Shown here piece by piece: positions 33,501-46,700 of a stretch of 64,000 nucleotides of DNA. The translations under genes were made by a program, and so were the position numbers. The notes beneath the pieces are model-generated. The model saw nothing but the letters and a program-made list of their open reading frames with translations. It was not told where the DNA came from and did no database searches. Source of the stretch: Diphasiastrum complanatum (lineage: Eukaryota; Streptophyta; Lycopodiopsida; Lycopodiales; Lycopodiaceae); NCBI GenBank assembly GCA_029204225.1, contig CM055107.1:42778007-42842006 (forward strand), read 5' to 3'. How positions within the stretch are numbered: position 1 is the first letter of the stretch; every line of letters begins with the position of its first letter.

Positions 33501-36500
33501 ATTTTCACAAAAACATCAATTGGATGAAAGGAATCCAAAAATGTGGAAATAAATTTCACCCATTGCTGAAAACTAGAGCTAAATAGAAAAGGGTTTTCTT
33601 CCCACAGCCACAAACCAGATTCAAAAGATAGCAGTGCCTTCAGCCCTTGTCGCTAAAGATCTCATGCCTGGAAGTGGTAGCACCCAGTATATTCCAACAA
33701 AGAATGCGCTCCAATCCCAAGTTATGAGTAAGAAAATATTCGGAACCAGAGAAAAATGTTTACTGCGCTAAATCAAAAGAACGTAGATCAATTTACAATG
33801 ATACTAGAATGTTCCATAAGTATGTCACCAGAAACATCGAGCTATAAACCCTTGACGCAGTGCCCATACTAATTGTTGTGCACTCATTAAAAATGAGTTG
33901 TGGTACCAAAAACTTCGTACTCTCACAGATAATCTTTCTGTATCATGGGTCCTTTTTGTCGGTTTCCAACATGAAATAATTGGCACTATTTAAGAATGAA
34001 GTTGTGCCTAGATTGAGAAAAGATGAGCACCTTTCCATCAAGGAAAGCAACTCCTCGTCCAGAGGTTTCAAGCCCCACTTTGCATCCACCAGTACACAGA
34101 CCCTTTTCAGTCCTTTCCTCGTCACAACAAATTCTTTCACCTGCCACACAAGTATCCAGTGGTAAGTCCTTATGAGCAGCTTTCAACAATCTATTTTCAG
34201 CATGAAAAACCTTTCATGATTAATTGCACGTACCTTACCAGATTCATGTGTCTTTGATTCATCATCTTCGATGCTTCATCATAAATGATGTTCCTCCTAT
34301 AAATGTTCATTAAGCTGTTGGTTGTTGTTTTGCTGCTAAATCAGCATTAGTGTAAGATCTAGGGCTAGTAGCTCGACAGAATAACCAGATAACTTTTCTG
34401 ATTATTTAAGACCTGGAGAAGGATTATGGCCCTCACACAAGTTGAAATAAAAGAGCTAGGACAATGAAGGAATGAGAAAATTTTCATCAGTGCACCAATT
34501 TGTACTTTACAGAAGTGAAACGTTTGAGAGATTAACAATTTGATCAACTTATTGCTGTAAAACACGACGCACATTCATCATTCATGCAACTAACTAAGCT
34601 GGAAAAGGTCTATCCACCAGTTGCTCACAAGAAGAGTTATCTCTGGTTGAGTTTGACTATGTCAGATTATGATTTGAGTAGTGATTCTCACCCGAGAACT
34701 TGGACCCCTGGGAAACTTAGAACAATAAGGTCAAAAAGGGATTATGCAAAACCCCGAAATGCCAGGTTATCACAAACATAAACTAGCAGAAGCTAATTAG
34801 AACTGTGCATGTGGGAGAGAGGGACAAATTTATGGAAAAACATATTTGAATCACAAGGGAAAGATATAATGTTGCTATGAAGTTATGAATCTTGAAAATC
34901 ATCAAGAAAAGGTGACAAGTCTTTTGCTATGGGAAACTGTAATTCCTTGCATGGGGAAAAGACTCCAAGTATGGGAACACATGTTTAATGTTTCTCTAAG
35001 GCATTTCCTTGGCTTCAGTTCAGCCCAGATTCTTTTGTTGGTACAAACTACAAACCAAAAGAAACGACTCAAATTCGTGAAAAGAGCATATGCTTTAAGT
35101 GAAAAAGCCCTGATCATCGGGCTTGAGAGTGTAGACAACCACCAGGTGCTATCGTTGCTATTCATTTGCATGATATTGATGATTTCAAGTTATTCGTACA
35201 AATCATGGAGGAATATGCAAAACTACCGGTTGCAGATTCATTGCTTCTTGATACCATGGAGTGCTTGCCTCACATCTCTTATGCAGTTTGGGGAGGCCAA
35301 AGGGAACCACAACACATTAGACTCCAAGTACAAAGTTGAGAACTTATTGCTTTGGCAGATACAGCAACACTCACTCCTTCATCAGTAGCCACAGGGTGCC
35401 TCGCCTGTGTCCTACTCTTGTTAATGTGCCCCAAGCACTATGTGTCGAGGTTCCCAAGGCACATACAAATTCAAGTGTTGGATGTTGCATACTATTGAAT
35501 ACTAGGCTTGCTTATATATTGTTCCCATTCAAAGATATGATATTATACGCGGACCAGATTTGTTCACTGGTATTGATTCCCCAGTAGATTACCATTTTGT
35601 TACAGGCAAACAACTTATAAGGAGCCTACCTAAGGCCTATTTTATTGTGCAGCTTTGATATGCGCTCATGAGGCCCCCAATCCTCCAACCATCCCTGTAG
35701 CTAATCTCCTTGACGTGTCAGCAGCACCTCCCATTCCTAAGGAAACTGATGATTTGTTGCACCAATACCAACATGTATTTGAAGAACCACAACTTACATC
35801 CATTTCAAGATGTTGATTACCGCATTGATGTTTTCCCAGGTAGAGCACCAATCCTATGCACTTTACCATCTTTTGCACTTCATCAGGTTTGTAAGAGTTC
35901 CTTGTTATGTCATTAGAGTTATCACTGGCCCACCTTTTTGGAATGTTCTGAGTAACATTCTAGCACCTCTTCTTGGAAAATGCATCCTTGTATACTTCAA
36001 AAATATATTGATATTTAGTACCACCCTTGCATACTTCAATGATATATTGATATTTAATAGCACCCACGCCGGTCATGTTGGCCAACTTAAATCCAATCTT
36101 TAAATTGTATCAGACAACCTAGATTGTCACCAAACACTCCAATTGTCCCTTTGTTGTCCATAAAGTCGAGTTTATGAGATTTCTTGTTTCTAATGGCACT
36201 ATTCACAGTGATCCCTCCAAAATCTCCTCATTTCTATCTTGGCCTCCAATTGCTGCTTATGAAGTATACATTCCTTGGGCTAGCTACACATGTAAGAAAA
36301 TCTAATCCCATGTTTGCCATAGTTGTTTCGCACCTTGCTACTTTGCTTTAAAAGGCCTTAGTCTTTGTTGGTCATCAACTGCATCCTTTGATACACTCAT
36401 AACCTTCGCCAATCTTACCTTTGCCAAACTCCAACAAACACTTTATTATTGAGACTAATGCTAGTCATATTGCAGTTGATGCTCTCTTATGACAAGACCG

Positions 36501-39500
36501 TAGTCACTGGTGTCATAGCATATGGATCCATAAAACTTCATTCTTATAATACATGATACACTACAAATGAAAAAGAGCTACCTGCCATACTCTATGCCTT
36601 AGAAACGTAGCAGCACTACTTACATGATTCCAGCGACTACAGTCTTGTCATAAGAGAGCATCAACTGCAATATGAGTCACATCATGTTTCTTTTGACCAA
36701 AACACAGACCAACGATCTTTACATTACCTCTACAGCCAACATGATCTTAGCAACCACCAATTCCAATCGGTTTAATTTCAGATTAATATCAGGTTTCAAC
36801 TAGTACAGTTAGATCATCTTATTCACCTTCTTGTTAGCAGATCATTGTTATTCCACTAATTATGATTGTTCTCCAATGCTCCAATAGTATTACTTGCATT
36901 CTCCTCTCTATTTTGTATTGGGTGATGTTTTGCTCATAACATACAAACACTTGCACATGTACATTTTCACAACTCTATCAGCAAAATTGAATTTGAAAAG
37001 AAAAAATCCCTGCCTAAGAGAAAACGAACTGCAAGTTTGACCAAGTCTGTGGTCATTGGATTTTCTAGGCTTTCCATATGGTTTGAGCTTATTATTGTTT
37101 GCCTCAGTTCCCCTTACAAATACATATCGTGATTCAAGAGCCATCACCTATTCTGCATTGCTTATTTCCTTTTTCATACTAAGAATCTAAATATTAATGA
37201 TACATCTACATTAACAAAGATGAAGCTCATTTATCATATATTTGAAGATTCAGCACACAAATAGTAAAGAAATAGCTGGAGGTATAGCAGCATTTAAATA
37301 GAATTAAACTACTTCTGGCCGTTGGTAAGTTTTCATTGTCAGGCCAACATTACACAAAAACTCTGAGCCTGTGGTTTCTTGAAAGCAAATCACAGAAATT
37401 CTTAACGCATTCTGAAGAGTGTGTGAGTTGCCCAGCACATTCATATTGAATTTTAGAAGGGCTCATCAGATTTCGATCTAGAGTACTAAAATTTTCCGCA
37501 AAAGAATTGAAGCGATTTTCACTTTTCCGCAAAACTGGAAGCAAAGGTTAAAAACTGGTGTACAACTAATACCTGCTTGCCAAATGAAAAACCTCAGGTT
37601 GAGAAGATAAAACTGGCAATGGAGGCTCGTACATAGCAAGCAGGATGAGATTCACTCATTGCTTTTCATTATACAAGAGACAAATTTTGAGGCCTAGCTG
37701 AGATGAACTCCTCAAGAACTTAGAATGCCAGTCTTTACACCCTTCACATTGAATAGATCTTATAAATAATTTGTTTGACATAGATTGCGGCTTTCTCAAG
37801 GAAAATAACAAGCACACAAATAGAAACTTTGTACTCGTAAATTTTACAGTTTGCAAATGTTCATATTTTAAGTATCAATCTCTATTACATGAAAAACCTA
37901 GCAATTTCTCCCTGCAGCACTGAACATTCTATAGTTTCCATCTTCACTTCAGATTCTCAAGTATATCCCCTAGGTCCTAACAAATGGTTCAAAACGCTAT
38001 CATGAAACAAAGCAAACCACATATGGTCCTGTTGTAAACAGCGCACACATTAAGTCAGAAAGAACATTGAAGCTCCAATGGTAGACAGTTGTAGTTTGTT
38101 CAATCGGTGATCATAGACCGGATAAAATGGATAGTCTCACAAAATAATGCTACACCAAGGTACTATCACAGGACAAACTGACAAACGGATCATTCAAAGA
38201 ATTCAACATGTATGCTTTTAGAATGGCGACTTACAAATTCCTCCCATGCCTCTTTTGTCTCTTCCTTGGCAAATGCGAAGCCATATCCAGGTAAATCCAC
38301 TAAGCAAAGGCGAGAGCCCAAATTGAAGAAGTTTATAGTCTGCAACATTTGTTCATAACAGCTTAAAAAAATTTTGAACCTTTTGAGACAAAAAGTTTGT
38401 GGAGGAACCAATGACGTGCTTTACAAAGAACCTTTCTATTCAGTATGTTTCACAATAATGACAAACATTAATACAAATTTGATTCGTGAGAAATGCATAG
38501 AAACTCAAGATGCATCAATGTTCCATTATATTCGAACTTCAACAATGAAAGACCCACAAGGCATATTGCTTTGCAACCGCAAATGTACTTCACTGTACCT
38601 ATAGCCCCTCATTTACCAACAACTCCAAAGATCTGATCAGACTACTACACTTAGAAAATGGCTCTTTATTTCCTCATCTGGCTCTTTATTTCCTCATCTG
38701 AACAACTCTTATGTTTCACTGTTGATGAGCCTTGCCGAGACCAATATCAAGCTTGCAATGAACACAAGAAGCTGCGCTTGCGTCCTGTTCAACAATGAGC
38801 ACGCAATAGATTATACTTCAACAAGAAATGGAAGATGTACCTGAGTCAACCCTGGCTTTTCTGATGTTCTTGCAACGCCCCATTGTCTTGTTAATGCATT
38901 AATTAGCGATGATTTTCCTACGTTAGATCTCCCTGCAAGTTATCTCCAATTTGTTTAATACTTATAGAAGGAAACAGCATTGGTAGCAGACAATAGTCTA
39001 ATTAGCACAAATATGTTACTAGATTTGTCCAAGCTGAGAGAAGTTTCAACTTTGCAAACTAGCAATTACATATATTACAATGATTTGTACTATTCTATTT
39101 CAGAACTAACCTCAACATACCACAGAAAGAGGGATTATAACAGTCCAGCATAGTATACATCAGGCACATTAGCCTTCCACGTTTGAGTATGAATTTTCTT
39201 TGGGTCAAACTGCACATGATTATTGTTAAGGAAGTACAGTACTTAAGATAGTAGATACCAGGCACCTAGCAATTGGTGGGCACACTATATCCATCCAAAA
39301 GTGTTGCCTACCTTGTTTTGCAAAATAGGATCTCTTAGAAGGTTCCTTTATAGTTCTCTAGAAGACTATGAATAGAGATTGATGACACTCATTTGATACC
39401 TTTTGATTATTGAGATGCTTAAGGTCTTAATGAAAGAGCTCATTTGCATTGCTTGTAGGGTTTTGACCAAGATCAATGTTGGTCTTTGAAGGAGGTTGTT

Positions 39501-40654
39501 CATTGCTCATCGATTATAGTATTTCTATGCTTCATGTGAGGCCATATCTATGAATCTATTCATAACTTGGTATCAAAGCTCTCGGGAACGCATTAAATTT
39601 CTTCCACTTCTTTGTTTCCTTTTGCCATTTTTTTCTCTCCAAAGAGTCTCTCTGGCCATTTTCTCTCTCTAGCCATTAACTCTCTCGATATTTGTATGGA
39701 CTTTTCATTCACACTTTTAGTTGTAACTCTTTTTTTGGGTGACCAAAATTGATTGCATTGGTTTCCTAACAACTACTGCCCCTAGGGAAGTGATTTTCTT
39801 TGTCCAACTTGGCAAGGTTATCAAACATTTTCGTCCAAAAACCAATGAGGGTTCAAGAAATGGAAGTGTTTATATCGGTAAAGTCCATTAGGATAGATAG
39901 TAATAATCATATACATAAAGGAGCTTGACTGAAGTAAGACTATTAAACCAAGTTTCATGTCAAATGAAGTTTAAGATAGGAAGTTATAGCCAAGTCAAGT
40001 TTTTTTTATCAAACGAGGTCTTTTCACTTATCTTGTCTAGAAGTTTTCTATTGAATATGTGATTGGAATCTGGATCTAGGTGTTTTCTAATATTCTGTAA
40101 TTCTTAAAATCCATTACTATTCGTTTTGACCCTCTAAAAGTAAAGTGATTGCAAAGTCGATTTTGGTCAAATTGAGATTATTCCATTCTTGGTTTTGCAA
40201 GATTCAAAGACACTTTAAAGCTTGTCAATTGGAGTTTCGTTCACATGGAAGTTCATCAGTGAACACATTTGTAAATTCCGCCCTGAGGTCTAGGTTCCTA
40301 GTCAGTTTAGTTTGTTCTTGCCGCATATCAATTTCACATGTAGAAATTGATATATCAAACAAGAAACACACATACAAATACTTATTGTGAACCTTACACA
40401 ACTGTGTCACCGTGCTCAAAGTTCCTGGGAGCACATCAGGCTCACCTCGCAGGGTATGGTTCCTACCATTGTACTGGAACTCATACACATGAGTAGCCCA
40501 AGTGATGTAGGGCTTTCGTGCCACGTGCCAACATATCCCACGTACCACGTCAAAACGCGCCAAACGCGTTATCTCAAAATCCAACTTCTCAATGTAACTC
40601 TGAATGGTCAATGGCATACCCACAACCCTAGAATATTGTTCGGTTTGTTGTGAT

Positions 40655-40703
<49 letters not shown>

Positions 40704-42978
40704 CTGTTGTGAACACGACGAGCCATTCTAATTTTTTATATTAAAGGAGCTATACCGTAAATCTAGTAGGAGTTACTGCACCTGAACTGGACCATCCTGT
40801 ACCCGAAACATTCGGCAACCTATATAAATGTATTGTCCTTAATTAGAGCTTTAATCTGATACCCATACTGCCCACCCAAAAAAAAAACGTTTCTGAGAAA
40901 CGTTGGTAAAATCCAGAAACGCGTTAGAAACGCAATGCAACTATGTTCCAAACATTTGTTCTTATATCTTGTAACAACATTTCTGCCTTGAAATCATTTT
41001 CGAGCTTTAACTCTATATTTATTGCTTAGGGTTTCTCATTACTTGATATACAGTCATGACCAGTACATTCAATTTCACAAAAAATTAGGAACTTCTTTGC
41101 CATTTCTAGACATTTAATATTTGTCTATTTCATTGCATATCTATCTAATATCCTCCTGGAATTCAGGATTTTTAATATGCATGTTTCTAAGTGTCTGAGA
41201 GCTAGATTGCAGCAAAGAGCCTATCTATGAGCAGGAGACAATCATGGATCCTCATGGTGCATCTGACACACAGAGGTTGAGATAGATATATTGTGGGTTA
41301 AACTGGATCAGCTAGCAGAATCCTTGTTCTTCTGGAATTGGAATTCAAGGCCTTAACCATGTGCAACTGTGTTAACCAGCTAAGGTGCTTCAGAAGGAAC
41401 AAACCAATAGGGGTGCAGAATATGAGAATAGCTACTACTAGTATGGACATGGAGACAATCTAGAAATACAGAGGGAGCATCAGAGCATGGGAGGTGTGCC
41501 TATTGGACAAGGCTCTGTTTTTTGTCCTTCCAGGCTCACCGGAAGATGGCTCCGAGATTACATGCAAATGATGGCGTATTTTTTCAACAATGCCTATTCT
41601 TAAAATCTTGCTTTCATCCTTCAAAGGCTCTAGTGGACCCTTTACCATAGCTGCGGCTTCAACTTCTTTCTTGACCTTATGATATACTTCATAATGTGCT
41701 CAAGTTCAGCTTCATCTTCATAGCACGTCCACAAAGTCAAGCCTTCTGATCCAAGCATACAAACTTGATTCAAGGTCTTTAAAAAGTCTCTTTGCAAGAG
41801 GCCATCTGAAATTTGAAACCACCTTATTTTTGGAGATGGTGATACAAATGATGTGTTAAGTAGTTTATAAACTTCAAACAATTTCTTTACCAAATATAGC
41901 TGTAATGAACTCGTCCTACCTGCAAATGCAACTTCCGGTAATACAACTGCTGGAAGTGACACAGCCTGCTTCGCAGCAGCAACAAATTTGAGCTTGTTCC
42001 TGAAGATCTACAGGGAGCACAAATGAGAATTAGACTGTACACAAAACATAAGATAATCACAATTTCAACACAAGGTACAGTTAGGGAGGATGCAATGCCT
42101 TACTGAGGAGAGATGTAGGTGGACAATCAAGTCCCACATAAATGAACCAAGTGAATGTAGCTGAGTTAGGTGGCATACAGAGGAGCGCCTTTTACAGACA
42201 TCGATTGTGTTTGCTGGTCTCTAATGTACTAGATACATAGGCAACGGACTTTAGTGCAAGGATCAAGCCATAAACAAGCCTCTTGTTGTTAATATACATG
42301 AGATCAGTGTCCTTTTTAAACAGCCTCCAGGGTGGAACATGCATGTTGCTCAGTACGCATGCTTAAAGTAAAATAGCAGACAGATGACTAAACTACTAAC
42401 TTCACACTGATTAAAGTGGCCTATTGCAAGCAATCCAGATTGATAGATGAGAACTGAAGAACAATCATCAATGCTGGAATGTTTCATATGGATATGGACA
42501 TAAATAAGGGACAGGTCCATGTAAGAAAGTAAGCTTTATGTCCAAGGCTTCATGACCAGGAAAGATCTTTATAGACCATTATAAAAATCACAAACTTAAA
42601 TTTGCAATAAGTGGTATGAGAAGAGCAGCATATCATGAGTTGCAATAAAAAAGTACAGTGCCCTAAATGACCAGTTTTAGTATTTATAAGGCTGGCTTGC
42701 TTTTCCAGGGCCAATAAGACCACGATCCAGAAATTAGGGCTAGGATTACCCAGAACGGAAAAAAAAAGATGATTTTTTTTTAAACTTTTCCTCACAATTT
42801 TATTGCTTTCCCTTGAAATTTTTTTAGAGGAACTGTTAAAAAAATTGGCTAAGTAACTAAACTATCATTCCAAACCTTTTCCCTAAAAAGTAATAAGTGA
42901 TGAAGTCATAAAAGATTAATGATGAATTTATAAAATCTAGTTGCATTACTCTTCTTTTTTTATGGTGAGGAGCATTGG

Positions 42979-43013
<35 letters not shown>

Positions 43014-43723
43014 AGAAGAAGAAGCTTTATTAACGTCTTTTCCATGCCAAAAGGCGTATAAGACGAACAAGTACATTAGATAAAGTGGAACACCAAGACG
43101 GAGCAATGCCATCAAACAACATAACTAAAAACCAAACTAAACTAAGAAGAGGATAATGTCCAGGATTATATAGTACGAAGACCATTTACAGATTCAACTG
43201 GCATCTCTTCAGTGCTCTAACTCTCTCACTAACTCTGAACAATCTCAAATACCTCATTAATAGCAACAGGTTTAATATCTACAAAACAAATGATACCATC
43301 CCTATAGATCAACCGCTTTCCATTCGTTAGAGCCTCCTGTTTTGCCTTTTTCCGTTCTTGAACCTGAATGAAAGTAAGGTCTTCATCTAGGTATATTGTG
43401 GTGCCCCGCAGTGTAGATCTCTTCCCTAGCACTTCATGACGACCAGTTGCAGATGCAAAGCGTATGACAAGAGTACCTGGGTCTTTCTTAGGCCGCCATG
43501 CAATATCCATATCCTTGTGGTGGTGTTGAAGACTCTCTTCAAGAAACTTTTTAGCTTCACCAACAACATCATGGGAGTTTGTAATACCTCTGACTCGGAC
43601 ATTAAGAGCCTTTTGCTTCTCGCAAATGGCTCTCGGTGAATGTAGCTGAGATAAATGAAGGTGGAGGTGGTAGAAAATCAGTATTAGGACCTTTAAGCAC
43701 ATCTGCCCAGGATCGAGAGAGAT

Positions 43724-43781
<58 letters not shown>

Positions 43782-46700
43782 AAGAAAGAAAGCTTTATTA
43801 ATGTCTTGTAGGTACCCGAGTGTACAAAAGACAAAATAAATGTACATCTCAAATGTGTATGATACTCAAGGGGCGTATGAAAACGTCTCCATAAAAGAAA
43901 AATACTGATAACATAACCAATCTGAACTAAATATGTTGTAATCTGCCTACTGAACTGGAAAGAAAACACATATCAATCATGATGTAAAACAAGCCTCAAG
44001 TCTCGGCACAAGCCCTAAAGTAGGACGTAATCAAAATCGTGGAGTGCACTGAATGTGAGGAGTGAAACTGCCTCTGTCTGGGCCTATGGACAGTATGTCG
44101 TCTGCTCTGCCATGTCCTGCTGGAGGGATGAACTCATTTTTCAAATTATTGATTGGTATTGCTTGGGCTCTTCGTGGGAGAACCTATTGTCTTGTCTATT
44201 GCTTGTAGGGCTTTAATCTATTGCTGTCTTTTATGCTTCATTGATTCAACACCTGAGATTTTGATCATAACTTAGTATCAGAGCACTTTCCTGATTGCTG
44301 AATTTCAGATCTGATTTTCTGATTGGGTGCCCATTTTCCTTGCTGATTTTTCTCTCTTTGCTTCAACAACATTCAGCACAGTTTGGAGGAGGACCAACTC
44401 CCATCAGAGCATTTTCCTTGGCGGAGCTTTAGCAGATAGTTAGCGGAAGTACTTCCGCTAGATTTGGCGGCCGGATTTTTTTTTTTTTTTTTTTTTTTGG
44501 GCAGATTATTTCCAGCGCCCAAGTTCCAAATCCTTTTCCCTCGTTTTTTTGAATCCTCCATTTGATTCAGGGAGAGGATTCCCAGCCATCTTTTCAGCAT
44601 TGATTGGAGGCTGTCCAGCGCCCGACTTCATCACATTTTTCAGCCATTGTTCCAGTAGAGTTTCATTTGGAGGCTGTCCATCGCCCTATTTCATCACGTT
44701 TTCCACAAATCTCTAGCCATATTTTCAGCATTGATTGGAGGCTGTCCAGCGCCCACTTTCATTCTCCTTGTGGTCACATTTTCCAGCCAGCTCTTCGCAC
44801 ACGCTTGGAGCTCTATCGAGAGGTATCTTTGCTGGTTTTTCCTTGCTTTCCACACCTTTTCTTGACATTTGTCATTTCCTTTCTTGCTCTTAGTGTCGTT
44901 TGTGTACCTAAAGCGTATTTGGGGTGACAACAAAAGTCCGCTCCCTCCGATATTAAGCTTTTCTTACACTCTCTTCACTTCCTGCATTCCTTGACCATGG
45001 ATACCTCCCCTACATCTTTTGAGCCTCGCATACCGTCTTCCACTTACCTTGACGAAGTACGGCATGAATTCCGAGATCATCGTAGGGAAGCCATGAGTGA
45101 TGTACGCACTGACTTACGCCAGGAGTTACGAGAGACGTTCACTGCTCTTTCTGCCCAGATTGCTACACTATCATTACAGTCCAGTGTTTCTCCACTATTT
45201 CCACCTGTTCACCCACAGCGTACATTTCCACCACCCGAGACTCCTTCATCTTCTGGTCCTTTGCCACGAGGCTTTAAGGATAAGGTTCAGCTTACTGTGT
45301 ATTCTAGGTCATCCGATGGGAATGAACTCGAGAATTGGTATTCTAAGCTTGAGACCTACTTCCTTATGTTTCCTAAGACTGACATTCAGCGGATACATTT
45401 GGTTGCTTTACATTTGGAGGGCCGTGCTGCTACTTGGTGGCGCATGTTTCGCCAGACGGCTTCACACCCTGGCCTTGCTAGTTGGACAGAGTTTATGACA
45501 GCACTCTGCCTAGCGATAATTGATCCTCAGTGGCTTATTCGACAGCGCGACATCTTTCACAGTTTATCTCACACTGGTGACTTGGTTGCTTATACGACAT
45601 GGTTTACAGAACTTTCCTAGCTATTCCCAGATATTTCTACATTGGAGCTCATCTCTCGCTACGTTGTTGGTCTACGAGGCGCACTCAGGTATGATGTTTC
45701 TTCTTTTTTTCCACTCACTCTTTCTCACGCCATCTCCCTTGCTACCGCACTGCAGCACAAGTACTCTCCCATCTCTTCCTCTGTTTTCATATTCTTGATG
45801 GAGTTTGCCACACTCACTGAACCTGTTCCTGATCCCCCTGATCTAGCTGTATGCCATGCTCAGCTTGCTTATGCTACTTGGGCCGGTAAGCTAGGTCCAC
45901 GCCATATCCGTCTTCGCGTACGTATCACTGGTCGTGAGTTTATTGCCCTTGTTGACACGGGTAGCACTCACTCGTTTCTCAGCAGTCATATTACTACAGA
46001 TATTCGTGCTATGCCAGTCACTACGCCTCATCCCCTGCATGTTGAGGTTGCCAGCGCACACTCTTTTCCTAGCACGCAGATGTATCAACAGCTTTCATAT
46101 CGGATTGGAGACTTCCTTGGTCAGGCAGATTTTCATATTATTCCACTTACACGGTACGATCTTATCCTCGGTGCTGATTGGTTTGCATCCCTTGGTGTGG
46201 TTACAGTAGACCTCCAGTAGCAGACATTGACATTCTCTCATGATGGTACTTAGCATATATTTTCCGATATTGATTCTCGGCAGGACTATCAGCTTATTTC
46301 CGAGAAGCAGTTCATACGAAGCCTCCCGAAGGCCCATTGTGCGGCTATTCTTTCTGTTCAGTCAGTTCAGCCTATTGCGGATGCACCACCTTTGCCACAA
46401 GTATTTTCTGAACTGTTGCATGAATTTGAGCATGTTTTTAGAGAGCCGACTCAGTTACCACCTTTACGAGATGTCAACCACCATATAGACCTTGTTTCCT
46501 CTACATCACCTCCTTCTCGTCCTCCTTTTCGTATGTCTATTGTTGAGCGGAGGAAGTCCAGCGTCAGGTGTCTGATTTATTACGTCAAGGCCTCATTGTT
46601 CCTAGCCACAGTCCTTTTGGTGCTCCTGTTTTACTTGTTGATAAGAAGGATGGTATTAAACGTCTATGTATTGATTATCGTGCTTTAAATAAACTTACTA

